From NCBI GenBank assembly GCA_005406025.1, contig BGZK01001440.1, positions 88,310 to 152,309 on the forward strand: a stretch of 64,000 bases of DNA. The letters are read 5' to 3'. Below are positions 11,086-24,424 of the stretch, in pieces. Made by a program: the position numbers and the translations under genes. The notes under the pieces are model-generated. The model was not told the DNA's origin. It was given only the letters and a program-made list of their open reading frames with translations, and did not search any database. Origin of the DNA: Eumeta japonica. Lineage: Eukaryota; Arthropoda; Insecta; Lepidoptera; Psychidae. How positions within the stretch are numbered: the first letter of the stretch is position 1; each line of letters opens with the position of its first letter.

Positions 11086-14000
11086 CGTACGTGGGGTACG
11101 CCATTTTTTTTAAATTGTCAGTCACGACATGGAGAGATAGCGTCACTTTCCGTCATGAATTGACAAGTGGACGGGTTTTTGTTCCGATGTTGAAACGTTT
11201 TATGCATACAGTTTTATATAAACTATTTAGTCATTGTTATATTATATGTTATAAACAATATATTAATGAGTTCGGGATCGTGACGAGAGTTACGCACCTA
11301 GTAGTAAAAATATGGAATAAATATTGAGGGTTACTATGAATAAAAAAAATCTGTTCAAGTATAGGTTGAACTCGCGAATCCAGACTTCCACAATACCACA
11401 GACATCAAATCGTACTTGATTGTGGTGTGAGTTGCTATTTTTACAATACTGTAAAGACAAAGATAATCGAAAAAATACATTTCTTGTATGGGGACCATCT
11501 AATTTGGTACTTATTTATGTTTGTTAATTACTAAACATTCTGGTAAAGTTTCAATCAGCTATTTGTTAAGGATTTAAAAGACGCATCTCAATAAATGCAA
11601 GACAGTAGGATGAACGGTCTAGTATAAGTGATGGGATCCCGTTTGACAACTTTGTGTATAACCCTAAAAGCGACGTTTGTGTTGACAAAATTATGGAAAT
11701 TCAAGAAAAAATTGTGGAGGAAACGATATAAATCCATCGAAAAATTTGAGTTAAAAAGCAATAAATAAAATAAGATTAGAATTTATACGTTAAAAATAAA
11801 ATTAAGACATTAAATTGTTAAATATTACTAAAAATGTGTACATTTAAATGTTAAACAAAATTTTTAGTAATTTTTAATTTATTACACACAAACTGTTTAT
11901 TTACAAATAATCTCTAATCGTGCGTCCAGCCATTGAAATGAACCATTAACAATGTTTGTAAATTATGGGAGAGTTTAGGTGATGTCTACGTTCGTGTTTC
12001 AAAAATAACGGGAAAAAAATACAATCGATTCCAATACAAAATAAATACCAAGAAAATGGTGTTACCTTAACTAATTGATGGATTAGATTGATCTTGTTTA
12101 AGGCCACATTCACCTGAATTTTCCTGTCTATTTTTTTTCATTGTCATTTAATTTTACACGTGTCATTAATAAATATTGTTTTATACAAATTCAATTGATT
12201 TTTTTTCATATTTTACTTTACAAATTTGTATTTGACAATAAAAAATAATATAAATGTAAAGCACAAATCATAAATGTATTCAATAACTAAGACATTTGAA
12301 ACTAATATTATCTATTTACATATTATATAAAAAGTACTGCCTATTTTTTTTAAATAATGCAACAATAGCCATAGCAATCATATTGTGAAAGACAACAATA
12401 AGTAATAAAAAGAAATTCTATCAAAAGCGATTTAGGCTCTTTGTTTTTTAGTTAAAATAAATTACAGCAAACGAATCCACTTATCAATACTATCGACTTA
12501 ATAATTATAATTAGTAGATATTTACATGTAAATAAATATATGGCAACTTCATCTATTGTGAAATGATATTGCAGGACCGAGGACGTCTATGCCGTAATGC
12601 GATCTCGGAAAATTTATATAATCTTGTTTTTAAGCTTTGTATTCGAAAAAATGTATTTAAAAACAGAGGTTCCATGACAAACAAAAAAGAAACTAGAAGG
12701 TGGTAATTACCAATATTAATATGTAAATAATTATCGATACACTTCCTTCTGAACGTATAACACAATATGCGCGATAACTCAGAATATACTAAATAGAAAT
12801 ACAACGAAAAATATATAAAATTACAGCATAATTTTATTTTACTGTAAGCTCGGTCAAATGAGGCTTACATCTTAAATTGGTGCTGTACAATATTATTGCA
12901 ATATTACACAAATATTTTTAAATGACAAAATACACTTATAATAATAGCGAAAATCCTTAAATAACATTTGCATTACGACGAACACGATGAAGAGAAAAAA
13001 AAATGATCGTGGCCTGAAATGATGAAATGCGGGGAATATTTTAGGGGTACTCGAAAAAAAAAACACGCAATATCCTGGACCTACAGAACGAGATAAGGTT
13101 TATATTCAAAGACAAAAAAATATTTCTAAAAAATTTGAGAACATTTATTTATTCATTGTGCCGATATATGTTATTTTTTTTTTAAACTTTAGGACAACTA
13201 AGATAATACTTCTGTCTATAAATATGAGTATAGAGCACTTTCCAATATTTAAATTTAACTAGAACCGTTTTATTTCAATCTCATGACAACATATTATTTC
13301 CAAACGGTACATATAAATTTTTATACTTAGAATAATAAAACATGTCAAAATTATGGTACTTAAACTCATCAATTTTAAAGTTTATATACTTTAGTTCTTT
13401 AGCCTCTTTTGATAGTCCGACGAATTAAAAATATCGATGCATCTAGTAATTATGAAAGTAGTACGAATAAAGCCGTAAAAACGGTAGAATATTTTCCGCA
13501 TAAGTGATTATATATTGATTTCATAATATTAGTAATGTTATATACAGCTTTTCATAAATAAAATAATTCAAATCAAAAATACTTGATTTGATTTGATTTA
13601 TGAAAAAATATACAACTGAAATACGTCATTAACGATTGTTTTCGACATCAACATTATTTTCATTCTAAAAAAAAAAAAGTTTTAACAGATCCAATCAATT
13701 TAGCATGACGTTATTCAAATATCCATGGAGGTATAAATTGCGCCTGCGTTACGCGCGCCGCCCTACTTTGACTCTGCAAACTGCCGTAAAGTTAATTTGC
13801 TTTCGTCGTGAGCGCCTCGCTTGTGAGCGATGTCAGAAAAATCGGGTAATCACTCCTTATTGGATAAACCCGCATGCCCGTGCGCAGTAAATAGTTCTGT
13901 ACCGGTATATGATTGCAGTAACTTCAACTGGTGTTGTGTAATGTGATGTTTTAAGATTCCTGTTTAAATACAGCAGAAACTAAGAGCTTGTTAATATTTT

Positions 14001-17000
14001 TCTCTAAACCCTATATATCTGCACAGTATTAATAAAATCAAACCGATTATTTTCGTCTGCTCTGCCTGGAAAAGAATAGACATTTCAAATAAAAATAGTT
14101 ATGAATTTAAAAAAAGTCATAAGTATATTGTAAAATACATTTATCATAAAATATATTTTTAAATAACTTTTAATGAGTGTCCTTTTAAGTAATAGAATAG
14201 TTCGTTCATGACATTTTTAACATTTTTACTTATAGCCAGTCAATCAAGACTGTCAATTATAGAATATAAATATATCTCTTTAGGAAATAATATCTTTTTA
14301 AATACTTACAAGTTAAAAAGGTAAGATGAGTGCAAATCCAATAAGGTTTGTATTGAAACACTTGCAATAAAAAATTGCATCATATTTAAACATAGAGCAA
14401 ATAATATCAAATAGCAATCAAATAGACTGATATTAGATTTCATTATGTCTATATGTAAATTATATTGCTGTTATCATAATCTTCAATCCGTTCAACTAGG
14501 CCGACTACTTAGCCAAGTAATACAAATTAAGTTTGTCAAATAATAAATGTGTTAAGCAAGGGCTAAGTGTAATGGATGGGGCAAACTTTATCGTTTAACG
14601 ATAATTGTTCACGGGTACTATTGACTTATGTCGTATGGAACAGAATATAGTATTAAAGTAAGAGTGTTTATATGAAATAAGATCTGAGCAGGTAAGCGAA
14701 GTAATTGTAAATTCAATTCAACAAACATATTACTTTTTATTACTACTATTTCTTGAAATTAATCTTATCATCAAAACAAAACAGCGTTCTGAGTGCATTA
14801 CAACAAACCCATATTGTTAAACGAGGAAATTTCTCTTATCAAGGAAAAAATTAGACTAAGCTGCGTGCGCAAGAACATTTTTAGCCTCGGTAAGAAATCA
14901 TCTTCTACCCTCTACATGAACCAGCATTTTCTTACGTCAAGACGATATTGTGTTCAGTTAAGTAACAATTTTTTTCTCGCATACCCCTCTCTATTGCTAT
15001 TCGCGAACGTTCCTCTCAAAAGCAAAAAGGACGAAAGGCACATTTTCCTCTTACAAATATTACTATTTTTGTATTTAAAAATTGGTGGGCTATGAAATTT
15101 TTGATACGTCAGCTCTGAAAAACTTAATCAATCAGATAAGATAAGTAATTGCTATTTTTATCTATAGCTTAATACTGAGATTCGTTACTTACATAAAAGA
15201 AAAAATCTTTTACCAAATGCCATAAAGGATTTAATATTATTATATGCATTTCAGATAAATTTTAACCTAGGTATGTGTCAATAATTAAAGCTTATATAGA
15301 TGCGAAATTAGATCATTCCTTTTCGTTTAGGACAGAAATAGGTATTTGGCTTTTAAATAAAAGTAAGTAATTAATAAGAAAAGATGTAAAATGGTTGTCT
15401 CGTTTTATGACAGAGAGAGTATGACGCGTAATGTTAAATAAAATTACATGTGTAATTTAGAAATTTTATAAACTTACTGTAAATCTTCAACACTAAGTTA
15501 TATGTAACTCTACGCTTCACATGTATGTATTATGTATTTATATTTTACGCTACTCTGTATTACGTATCATCTTATCTATGTCTATTCTATCTCGTATCTA
15601 TGACTTGTCAGTTTCGTGTTTATATTTTCTTATCTTAAAATGCGTTTGCTTCTATGCCAGCACATTCATTATACTAAAGGGTGTGATTAACAAATAGGTA
15701 ATAGAGGTGTTAAACTCATATTATGCTTTTATAATTGATAAACAAACACCTTTAATATTTTTTTCCAAATTTTAATAAATAAATACGTTCAATCGCTAAT
15801 GTCGTCTGTTAATGCACCCCTAGATCTTTGATAATGTCTCGATCGCCTCGTTATAGTACGTTAAGAGATGTTCAACCTAAAACGAGAATCACAAAGGATA
15901 GATTAAATTCGTCGCGTTATCCATATTGAATGTGGTTTTACTAACTTTATTTTCCAAAATGCACATAAAGTTAGGTGTTAGGCAGTGCTGCCAGCAATTT
16001 TCGCGTGAGAGTCTAATGACACTGTGCAGAGCTTATTAAGTTTCAACGTACCCCAGACGGGTGGCTGTATGCTTACCTAGACGCATGTAAAGGTATTTCA
16101 TTTCAAGCGCTCATAGAACCTTATTTCATCGCGTCTTGTGCGCTATGATATGTTAAAAACGTGGCGTTTTTAATTAGACGAGTGTCACGAAAATAAAAAA
16201 AAATACCCTTATGCCTCAAAAAATTTTGATGCTTCTCTAAAGATTTGGATAGGAGTTGATCCACTTAGAATTTCGAAAATATGAAACGACAGTAAAAAGA
16301 ATATACGGAATTTTCGATCCCATCTGCAATTCAACTATGCTTGTTGAATTGTAGACTAATGAGCTCTAATCACTTCATTATATATAATTTTTCAGTTATT
16401 ACTGGAATTAAATATTTTAAATGTAAATATCGAAATTAAATGTTTAAAAAATAAACACGGCTACTTCGGCGGTTGCTTGAAACTGGAATTGAAAAAATGC
16501 CGAGAAAAGCTCGGTTGCCGAGGTACTTTGTGTCGAAATGTATAAAAATAATTATGAAAATGTTAAAATAATAATTACTGACAAAAAAGAAATCCTTATT
16601 TCATTACTTTCGAAAAATTATTACGATATCCGAATATTACCTATACAAATAACTATATATGTTTTTATACAAAAAAAAAAAAGTAACGTCGACAAATATA
16701 GGCATTGAGAATAGAAACACTTAAAAATTTAAGAGACTAAGGAAGATAAACAAAATTGATATTAATGCTTAAATATTAATTTTAGAACAAAAATAATATT
16801 CAGGTATAAAATATTATATTTATATTTATGTACAGTCAAGGATAATTTTGTATTTTGAACACGAAATAAATGAAGCATAGAGTAGGTATTCGTCAAAAAT
16901 TCCAAGGCAGTATTTTAATATGAGGCAGTAGCACGTCTCGAGTGGCTTTTATTTGTAAAAAAATCCATACAAAATTAATTTCGTGGCCATTTGCCGAGGA

Positions 17001-17300
17001 TGTCGTGAAACCGTCCTGCGCCCACGTCACATTATTGAAGCTTTATTTTATTTGTGACGAATGGATTTGACCTTTGGAAATAGAATCGAGCGGTGAACTT
17101 AAATGCAAAACGTATAGGCATAATGGAGTTATTTCTTAAAATATTCTTATTGTTACAGAGGGCGGCACATTCTACTAAAGGACGACGACCTGGAATTATT
17201 GAGTCTACCTGTCACGTTTAAACCATCTCATTGCTCCTCGACAGCGAGATGGTCAAACTTGATAATATAAAAAATATATAAAAATAATTTAAAAAATAAA
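11086..17300. other. Long AT-rich desert
   Basis: About 6 kb with no recognised gene or element. A short inverted repeat of AAATCAA/TTGATTT type lies near 13565-13597. The 100-codon plus-strand frame at 14793-15095 has no recognised domain and low-complexity content, so it is not called. A slightly GC-richer patch at 16000-16100 shows no structure. Confidence 0.5.
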
Positions 17301-17348
17301 AGAGTGCGGCAAGGCGTCTTCGCCCTTCCACAATATTTTTATTTTTAA

Positions 17349-17410
17349 GCGAGGGACTCGAACTTCAAGCCGATCATTCCGGTCACAGCGCGAGTTAGAG
17401 GCTGCTGACC
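17349..17410 (-). repeat. tRNA-like SINE head
   Basis: On the minus strand, a B-box-like AGTTCGAGTCCCTCGC (complement of 17349-17364) lies downstream of an A-box-like GGTCAGCAGCCTC. The tail on that strand becomes A- and T-rich near 17340. No closed cloverleaf, so not a tRNA gene. Confidence 0.4.
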
Positions 17411-17425
17411 AGCGTTGCCTTCGAT

Positions 17426-17454
17426 GACATCGAGGACAATGATGTCATCGTGTC
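17426..17454. repeat. Short perfect hairpin
   Basis: CGATGACATC and its exact reverse complement GATGTCATCG are separated by 9 nt, between the two tRNA-like pieces. Confidence 0.7.
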
Positions 17455-17501
17455 GGTTTAGGTGATTATTATTTCACTTAAGTAAAAATTCCTTAGTCAA
17501 T

Positions 17502-17577
17502 TCCGCCGTAGTCAGGATCGAACCCGTCATCTCTCCGTTCGAAAGCAGCGAGCGCATTTAACCAATGAGCCACCACC
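17502..17577 (-). repeat. tRNA-derived SINE head
   Basis: The minus strand reads GGTGGTGGCTCATTGGTTAA (A-box) and, about 37 bases on, CGGGTTCGATCC (B-box). The spacing matches an RNA polymerase III internal promoter. The middle, with TTTCGAACGG, resembles the heads at 6301 and 59831, so these may be one broad family. The last bases pair with the first only partly; a decayed tRNA is the alternative. Confidence 0.6.
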
Positions 17578-18130
17578 ATTAACGAGAATGTTCCGAAGAA
17601 ATTTCCTTGTCGCTCGCGAAGGGTGGATTGCAACATTCTGTTTCTTTTGACGGTCGCCGAGGAGAATGACTGAAAGGTTTCAGTGAAAAACTTCAGATTC
17701 TTTAGCGATGAAGGGGCAACCCTCGAAGGATAAGAAGTATCACAGCTAAGAGAGGTCTCGCGTGCATGGCGTTTAGATCGTAACCGGCTATGGAGAGTGT
17801 TGTAATGGTGGAACTAAATAGCGAGTTTTGTTCTGGGAAGGTCGAAGTCTGATGGGGGATTGCGAAAAAGAGTGACGACGTATACAAGCCTCGTGGTCAT
17901 TAAGTACACGGGCGGTTTCGCGTTCTCCGCTTGGAAACATTAAGTGCTCTGGTATTATGCGCGTTTACAACGACTCGTTGAACTACGAATGAGGTAGAAA
18001 GTAAAAGAGAAAGCGCAAAGAAAAAGACAATAAACGCGCGAACGCGCTCGTGCTATTGCTAATAGCCAGTAGCAAACAAATGCTGCGAGAAAACGAAGTG
18101 CGAGAAGAAATAAATCATTGGGTGCGATTA
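17578..18130. other. Mixed-composition stretch, no gene recognised
   Basis: Somewhat GC-richer than the flanks. Minus-strand frames at 17702-17887 and 17955-18209 have no domain, and the second runs into the mariner fragment next door. Confidence 0.45.
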
Positions 18131-18132
18131 TA

Positions 18133-18420
18133 CGAGGGGCGTTCAATAAAAAACGAGGATAAGTATTTTGCCGGAGAACTTTAATAAATGTTATTAAATT
18201 TTTCGACATAGTCGCCTTTTAGCATAATAGACTTGACGTATCTTTATTCTAAACTGAACATTCCATTCTTAGAAAAATCTCTTCATTCTGAGCATCTGAA
18301 ATTTCGTGTACTGCAGCGACTACTGCTTCATCATTTTCGAATCTCTGATTTTTCAGGTTCTCCTTTAATCTTGGAAATAGATGGAAATCACTAGGGGCAA
18401 GGTCGGGTGAATGTACCGTA
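18133..18420 (-). pseudogene. Mariner transposase C-terminal fragment
   Basis: The minus strand reads HSPDLAPSDFHLF, the motif around the third catalytic Asp of DD34D mariner transposases. It is followed by PRLKENLKNQRFENDEA, a stop and frame change, and then a KSIMLKGDYVEKFN-type tail. The outer end at 18133 (GAGGGGCGTTCAATAA) abuts a TA and is the terminal repeat. Everything upstream of the HSPDLAPSD motif is lost: similarity ends abruptly at 18420. This lineage differs from the other two mariner copies, which read YTPDLVPSDVHLF here and have unlike terminal repeats. Not functional. Confidence 0.88.
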
Positions 18421-18431
18421 TTAATTAATTG

Positions 18432-18463
18432 TCAATATCATCGCTATCTCGCTGATGATATTG
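18432..18463. repeat. Hairpin beside the mariner break
   Basis: TCAATATCATC and GATGATATTGA are exact reverse complements around about 11 nt, immediately beyond the point where the mariner fragment ends. Confidence 0.65.
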
Positions 18464-18985
18464 ATAACTATTAAAACGCAATATTGTCACATTTATTTAA
18501 AAAAGGAAAGGAGAGAAACCACTCATAAAACGTGTTATAGCCCGAGTGAAGGTCGGTCGCCTGGGCATTGTACTTCATTAATAGCTGTCACAAGACTCGA
18601 GTTCATAGAACCTTAAAAAAAAACTCTCGACGCATTTGAAACTTCATTTGCTCGTCGAGTGTTATGATATTGCGTACTAAAATATAACTGACACTAAAAT
18701 TTGATTAATTTCCAGGCAGTCTAAATAAGATCTTTGAATTCATATCCAAATTGCGTTAATTATAATATTAAATATGTCGTTGAAAATTCATAAATTTAGT
18801 TTATAATGCTGTTTGACCTTCGCTGTTATTTATCCCACATCATAAACATCAAGAGACGCCTCTATAAAAATTATAAGCCGTGAAAATGCATTACATTTTT
18901 TCTACAAATCTCAATAAATGTTTTAAAAGTGTCTGAAGCACATACTTTTCTATATTAATTTGTTAAAGTTTGTATGTTTCACGAC
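18464..18985. other. AT-rich stretch without a recognised gene
   Basis: No gene or element recognised. Confidence 0.45.
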
Positions 18986-19007
18986 TTATAGAAACACTAA
19001 CATTTTT

Positions 19008-19440
19008 GTCCGCGGCTCCGCCCGCGTAGACATGAAATGAATTCCTTGATGTCGTATATCGCCTCATCACTAAATCAATGTCCCGATTGCTAACTTGTTC
19101 TCGATTCTGATCGCACTTCCGCTCTCGATGTCGATTTATTTCATTCTCGATTCCGATCGCGGTCCCGCTTTTGATTCCAATTCCGGTCTTGTTCTAAGGA
19201 GATTCCGATTTCATTCTCGATCCAGGTCCCACTTTAAATTTTGAACTCAGTACTGCTTCTCATTCCGATTCTGGTCACGCACTTGATTCTAATTCTAATT
19301 CCACACTTGATTTTGATTTGATTCTTGATTTCGATGCCGGTCTAGGATTGATTGAATGTCGAATTGAATTTTATTTCTCGCCCTTCGCGCAATTTCGATT
19401 CTGCTATCGGTCACAGTTCTGATTTGAACGAAGTGGTAGT
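19008..19440 (-). repeat. Degenerate 24-bp tandem array within a dispersed repeat
   Basis: It starts with TTTGTCCGCGGCTCCGCCCG, the same kind of edge as at 3755-3772. It then runs through about 15 drifting units such as GATTCCGATCGCGGTCCCGC and GATTCTGATCGCACTTCCGC. The unit is near 24 bp and made of 6-bp blocks (GATTCC, GATCGC, GGTCCC, GCTCTC). The strand given is only a guess at the parent element orientation. No gene. Confidence 0.6.
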
Positions 19441-19915
19441 AAACGCTAGTAGTACCAAATAAAATTTGGGCTATATTACTCGGGGATAATGTAGCTTTCT
19501 TTGAGATAAAGAATTTTTAGGATCTTTAGTGGCAGAAATATTAAAATGAAGCCAATTTTTTTTTGAAAGCTTCTCGTTCACGCTTACAGCATATATTAAA
19601 AAAAAAATAATTTAAGCAAGAAAAAAAACGGACAAAATACACATAATGGTTCCAATTTTTTACAAAAAAAATTATTTCTAATTTCACCCTGTTAGAAATA
19701 TTTTTTTGAAAATGATATATGTCATTATTTTTCATTTGTAATAAGCATCAAAATTTAAGTACGTCAATCGATTCGGCGGATATGTTTTTAAATAAAAAAT
19801 TCAACACTTTTTTAGGGTTACTTTTAAGAAAGATGAATTTTAATTTTGATATCTGTAGCTTCAATAGTTTTCGTGCAACAGTATTTCACTTACAGGTTTA
19901 ATTTCTAAAAATCCT
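19441..19915. other. AT-rich stretch without a recognised gene
   Basis: Short open frames on both strands only, with no domain. Confidence 0.45.
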
Positions 19916-19919
19916 TTCT

Positions 19920-20060
19920 TAGGTGCTCGTCTACGTTGCAACAGGAATCGCTATACAAAGTTCCAAGTCTCTAATGCCAGTAGTTCGGACTGTGTGTTGA
20001 TATATCAGTTAGTCAGTTTACTCTTAAATATATATATATATATAAGAGTATATACATAAA
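19920..20060 (+). repeat. Retroelement-type tail with a TA run
   Basis: CTAATGCCAGTAGTTCGGAC, then GTTGATATATCAGTTAGTCA, then ACTCTTAAATATATATA and TATAAGAGT. This resembles a frequent lepidopteran LINE tail. The TA run at 20028-20044 is flanked by facing ACTCTTA/TAAGAGT. Confidence 0.45.
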
Positions 20061-20278
20061 AGATGAACTAATATCAACACTGATTTCAAACCATGACGCG
20101 TGTAGCTGTGCTTAATAAACTAGTTAGCAAAAACAGTCTCTTTTAAAACATAATTTTTATAGTAATCTTAATCAAATATCGGATAAATCAATTAACATTC
20201 ACCAACGCCGGTTCAAGTCTTGAAAGACGGACCCATAAGCTTTGGTTATTATTTCAACCCAAAATCAATGTTCTGTAT

Positions 20279-20321
20279 AATTCAAAATCTATGTACCTAT
20301 ATTATAGATAGATTTTGAATT
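20279..20321. repeat. Perfect 14-bp hairpin
   Basis: AATTCAAAATCTAT (20279-20292) and ATAGATTTTGAATT (20308-20321) are exact reverse complements around 15 nt. Confidence 0.8.
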
Positions 20322-21765
20322 GATATTGATAAATCTAAGTTCAGTATCTATTTTAAAAGATAGAAGGTTCACACACCTTTTGTTCATATGAAACCCTAAT
20401 AAGCATCATGCGCAGAATATGAAACGATATACCAGGATATCCGAAAATTTTATAACGGTAATAAAATTCTACCGCTGAAGTGCCGAAGTTTATTGGCATA
20501 GAGTAGGTACTAATTTACCTTATGTGGATGCTGAAAAGCTGATTGTGTATCCGCGTCCTACGCGTATGCGGCCTTACTTTGAAAATATCGATATTTGAAC
20601 ACACATTTTAGAGTTGTCTCTGCAAACTCATTATGTGAAAGGTGTACCGAGACAACGATTCTTAGCATTTATTTTTTTTCGACATGGAAATTAAGCTGTC
20701 GGTGAGACAAAGCAGTCTCGAACTCGACCGGCAGCAGTGCCCGACCGGACGCTAGAAGGTCGTTGGAACTTTTCTGAGGTGACAAAGATTCTAATTTTAC
20801 TTGAATGGAAAGTAATGGATGTCATTTAAAACATTAGCTGGTTTTTCTTCTCTGTCTCATACTTAATGATTATTTTTATGGACTGCGAAGTAGCTAGCAT
20901 AAATACGTTTAATTTTCAATTGAATTTTCCTGTGGGGACATGAGTTTGAAATATATTCTATTTAAGATGTGTTTTGCAAAAAAATGTCCAAATAAGATAT
21001 ATGTTTATAGACGCGCTTGTTTGAGAGTAAAAATATTTTTCAAATGTTCCAACTACTGCATATACCGCCAGGCAGGTAGTAAGAACACTACAGTGTGATG
21101 TTCATTATTTTTCTTTAATTATTTTCAAAACTTTTTTTACAATAACTAAGTACACACGTCGTCAATAATGACGATATGATCGATGGAGGGACAATTAGAA
21201 AAGGAACTTGATGGAGCCCATCATGAGACATACGAAATGTAAGGATTAATTAACAGAAATATAAGTGCAGATTTTTTTATCATTTCCAAATGTATAATTT
21301 GATATTAAACGAAATATATGATAATTTTTCTTATCTCTTGAAACTGCTAACCTAGACTTTTGAAAGAAAAAACACGGAATAGAAGGCCTCACTCATAGTT
21401 TAGAGGAAAACCTAAGTGAAAATTGGTGATGAGAAAATGTGTTTAGAATGCGTATTCAATTTCACCGGGGACTGATGTAATGATTTATAGCATAGAACTT
21501 TTTCCAGACTAGCCCGACTCGCTCTTGGCCGATTTTTAGTCTGTCAAAAAAGTTTAAATTAAGAATAAACTATACTTTCATGACAACGTATTTTATTACA
21601 GCTCAGCGTTCATTTATAAACACCGAGTCCAAACATATTTACACATTCACGAAAATTTCCACTTTGAAGTCTTACATTATATTGCCACAAGGTACATCAA
21701 GAAAACAACAGCTGTAAGCTTATTCATTGTAAACTTTTAATAGCTTCTAGTAGATGCGCAACTTT
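20322..21765. other. AT-rich stretch without a recognised gene
   Basis: No gene or element. A modestly GC-rich patch at 20690-20765 has no recognisable structure. Confidence 0.45.
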
Positions 21766-21769
21766 CGAC

Positions 21770-22105
21770 GAAAGCTTCGCTGAAAGCTTCCAAATGTGTT
21801 ATGAACGGGCCCCTTCCGCGGGCATCGCCCGCCGCGTGAGTTACAGCTGCACGAAATGGCATTCTCGACTCGCCGGACGGGTCGCCATTAGCGTTAAATT
21901 CGCGTTGTTCTCCATGTTTACTATCGGATCGCCCAATTTTCCCGTAATTATTTAGCGGTCGGAAAACGACCTTCGATCGGAGAGGAAAATGAAGTGGTTC
22001 TTTCTCTATTGCCGTTTTCGTTCTCCGCCGATCGTGAACGGGGATAATAATTTCTGGTTAATAACGGAATCGATTCGAGGAAAAACGCTTTTGATCCGCG
22101 GCAAC
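21770..22105. promoter_or_regulatory. GC-rich island, candidate enhancer
   Basis: CpG-rich sequence with many short CG-containing words (CGCGGGCATCGCCCGCCGCG at 21819-21838, CGGTCGGAAAACGACC at 21956-21971) followed by TAATAATTTCTGGTTAATAA homeodomain-like A/T cores at 22045-22064. No repeat layout and no coding potential, the pattern expected of conserved non-coding DNA. Conservation itself cannot be judged here. Confidence 0.4.
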
Positions 22106-23270
22106 ATGCTTTCATTTTGTGTGGTTTTTAAAAATAATTAAACTTTCATCGAGGAATAGAGAAATGTATGCTTTTTTCATTGATTGGTAATGAGATGTGA
22201 AAGACGAAGTCCTATAGGACGATGGGCGAATATTAAAAGAAAATATTAAAAATCATAAAAACTTGCCTATACATCAATTTAAATATAACCTTATTAAATT
22301 CCCTTGTTTTTTAATAAACAGACTTCATCATAGTATGGCCATTTATGTTTCGAACTTTTCATATTTAAAAAAAAATAAAATACTAACAATGCATGTCGAC
22401 TATTAGGCATGAAACGATATGAAAATATATTGACGTCAAACCAATGCAGTGTTTATACAATAAACATGTTAAACTCACTTCACCTTGGGTCAAAAACCTT
22501 ATTATACCGTTGTGCACTAAACAATAGTAAATAGAATATTTATTAGAAATTATTGCTTAAACACATTGCGTTAGAAATATTCCTAATAATAATTGTAATT
22601 GTTTTTTGAAGGCTTCTTTAAATACTCATTTTATAATGCGATAACTCGATGAATACTAATATCAGATTTTTTTTTTATTTTATTGAACTTTATATTTTAT
22701 TTTCAAAAATTTACTTTTTTACTTGAGAAAGTATTCGTATTAATTTGTCACAACATTTTTTTTGGGTTCGAATAGTATTAAAAAAGTAAAATGAAACTTA
22801 TGAAATGTCAAAGTTCGTATGTAGACTAGCACCGCAAGCAAGACGTTTTTTCGCAATAAGAAGTATAAGACATAATTTTGGTTCAGTTTAGTTAGTTGGT
22901 GATTACCTGATAATTAATAACGACAGGTAAGGTTTATCATTATGTAGAAAAAAAATTCTTGTATGTAGAATCGACAAACGAAAAGTATTATTTTACAGAT
23001 ATGTAAATTTCTTAATTTTATTCATAAAATAATTATAACTGAAAATAAATTTTATTATGTTACAATGTCTCACGTAATGCAAATATTTTGTTTTGTAAAG
23101 TTGTATTAAAAAAAATTACATATGCAAAAAAGACTTGTAGTAGACTCGTCAATAGAAGGAATTAAATACACACATAGCAAACAAGTAACATTGACAACCC
23201 TGCCCGTCTAGTGCATATGCAAATCGGTGAGCTTAAATACATCCTTATGATACCTGCATACATATAATAT
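22106..23270. other. AT-rich stretch without a recognised gene
   Basis: No gene or element recognised. Confidence 0.45.
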
Positions 23271-23274
23271 TTAC

Positions 23275-23400
23275 GAATTTCGTTCACGGCGAGGTTGACC
23301 GGCCCGCGTTTCGGTCACGGCGGGCGCCAGCCTTGTTTCTTGTTCACACGCCAACGATTACATTCTAATCTGAATAAGTACCCTCGCCCGCATCTCGATC
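23275..23400. promoter_or_regulatory. Short GC-rich island
   Basis: CGTTCACGGCGAGG and CGGTCACGGCGGGCG form a loose direct repeat (23281-23331) inside a CpG-rich block. Candidate regulatory element. Confidence 0.3.
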
Positions 23401-23902
23401 CGGTTTCCTTGATGAGATCGTGAGACTTTTGCTAATGGCTTATATACAGTATGTTTGTTTTGCCGTTCGGTTTCGTGATTCGACGATATTACGAAGAAGG
23501 TTTCGAACGGCCTGTGCAAGGCCTAAGGATAGGTTTTTGTTTTATATTCAATTTTAGTAATCACCGGACGTGCCGATTGAGGCATTTACGTTGTCTATAT
23601 AAATGGCGACTTAATGCTGAGTTATTACATAGTATTTAATATATATAAGTTATAGATTCATCAAACTTGTTTAAAAATGAAATTTCCAATTTAGTTGTTG
23701 TTGCTTAATTTAGCCTTTAAGCTCAAATTTTAACTAGTTATAATAAAATTTCCATATACTTTTGTATCGAAAGAAGTGTCAATTGACGGTGACGTAATTG
23801 TTTTAAAATTGTAATTTTCTTTTAGTTAGTGAAATTAAAAATCAATCCACATGAGCAACCGACTTTACCGCTGCAGAATGTGTTTTTTAATAGGATTTTT
23901 AA

Positions 23903-24010
23903 GGGACAAACGCGTATTCGGGCCACCAGAGAATAGAGATATGGTCTCCGTCACCCATGGATATTCGCAGCCCTAAGAGGGTCACTACTGCGTTGCCGGC
24001 TTTAGTTTAT
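23903..24010 (+). repeat. Dispersed lepidopteran repeat, copy 2
   Basis: Same order of blocks as at 7683: GGGACAAACG, then GGTCTCCGTCACCCATGG, then GCGTTGCCGGC. A further start-like GGGACAAAC lies at 24173-24181. Confidence 0.6.
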
Positions 24011-24224
24011 AAGTACACGAACTCCAATACATTCGTATAATCGAAGATGCGATTAATATGGCAAAGAAATATAACTAATAAGGCAACTCATCAATGATTC
24101 CGCTACACACACTTTATCCAGGCTCGCTCGTAGGGTGTCGCTACATAAACATTTAACCTTTTACAAGATTAAGGGACAAACCTCAACAGAATAATTGAAA
24201 CGTTGAGATATGTGTTAGAACAAA

Positions 24225-24420
24225 AGTCCATAACGCGCGTGACATACAGAAAGGCCGCCGCGACCCGCGCGGGACGAAGGCCTCGGCGGCCGGCGGCGGC
24301 GAACGCGCTGTCTGGACCCTCGGCGCGAGAGCCGGACGGTTTGTCCTTCGCGACGACATCGGAAACAACCGGCCAAGCGCGAGTCGCACTCGCTCACCGA
24401 AGGTTCTGTAGCACCACGTA
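24225..24420. promoter_or_regulatory. Very GC-rich CpG island
   Basis: One of the most GC-rich blocks in the window, centred on GGCGGCCGGCGGCGGCGAAC. Open frames exist on both strands and in several phases, as expected of stop-poor GC-rich DNA. None shows a domain, so it is not called coding. It may be a promoter, enhancer or untranslated first exon. Confidence 0.4.
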
Positions 24421-24424
24421 ATTT

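Noticed and set aside
14793..15095. A 100-codon plus-strand open frame as a gene
   Set aside because: No domain, no promoter context, content follows base composition, and such lengths occur by chance in 64 kb.
17502..17577. A functional tRNA gene on the minus strand
   Set aside because: Good boxes but incomplete stems and no T-run terminator at the right place.
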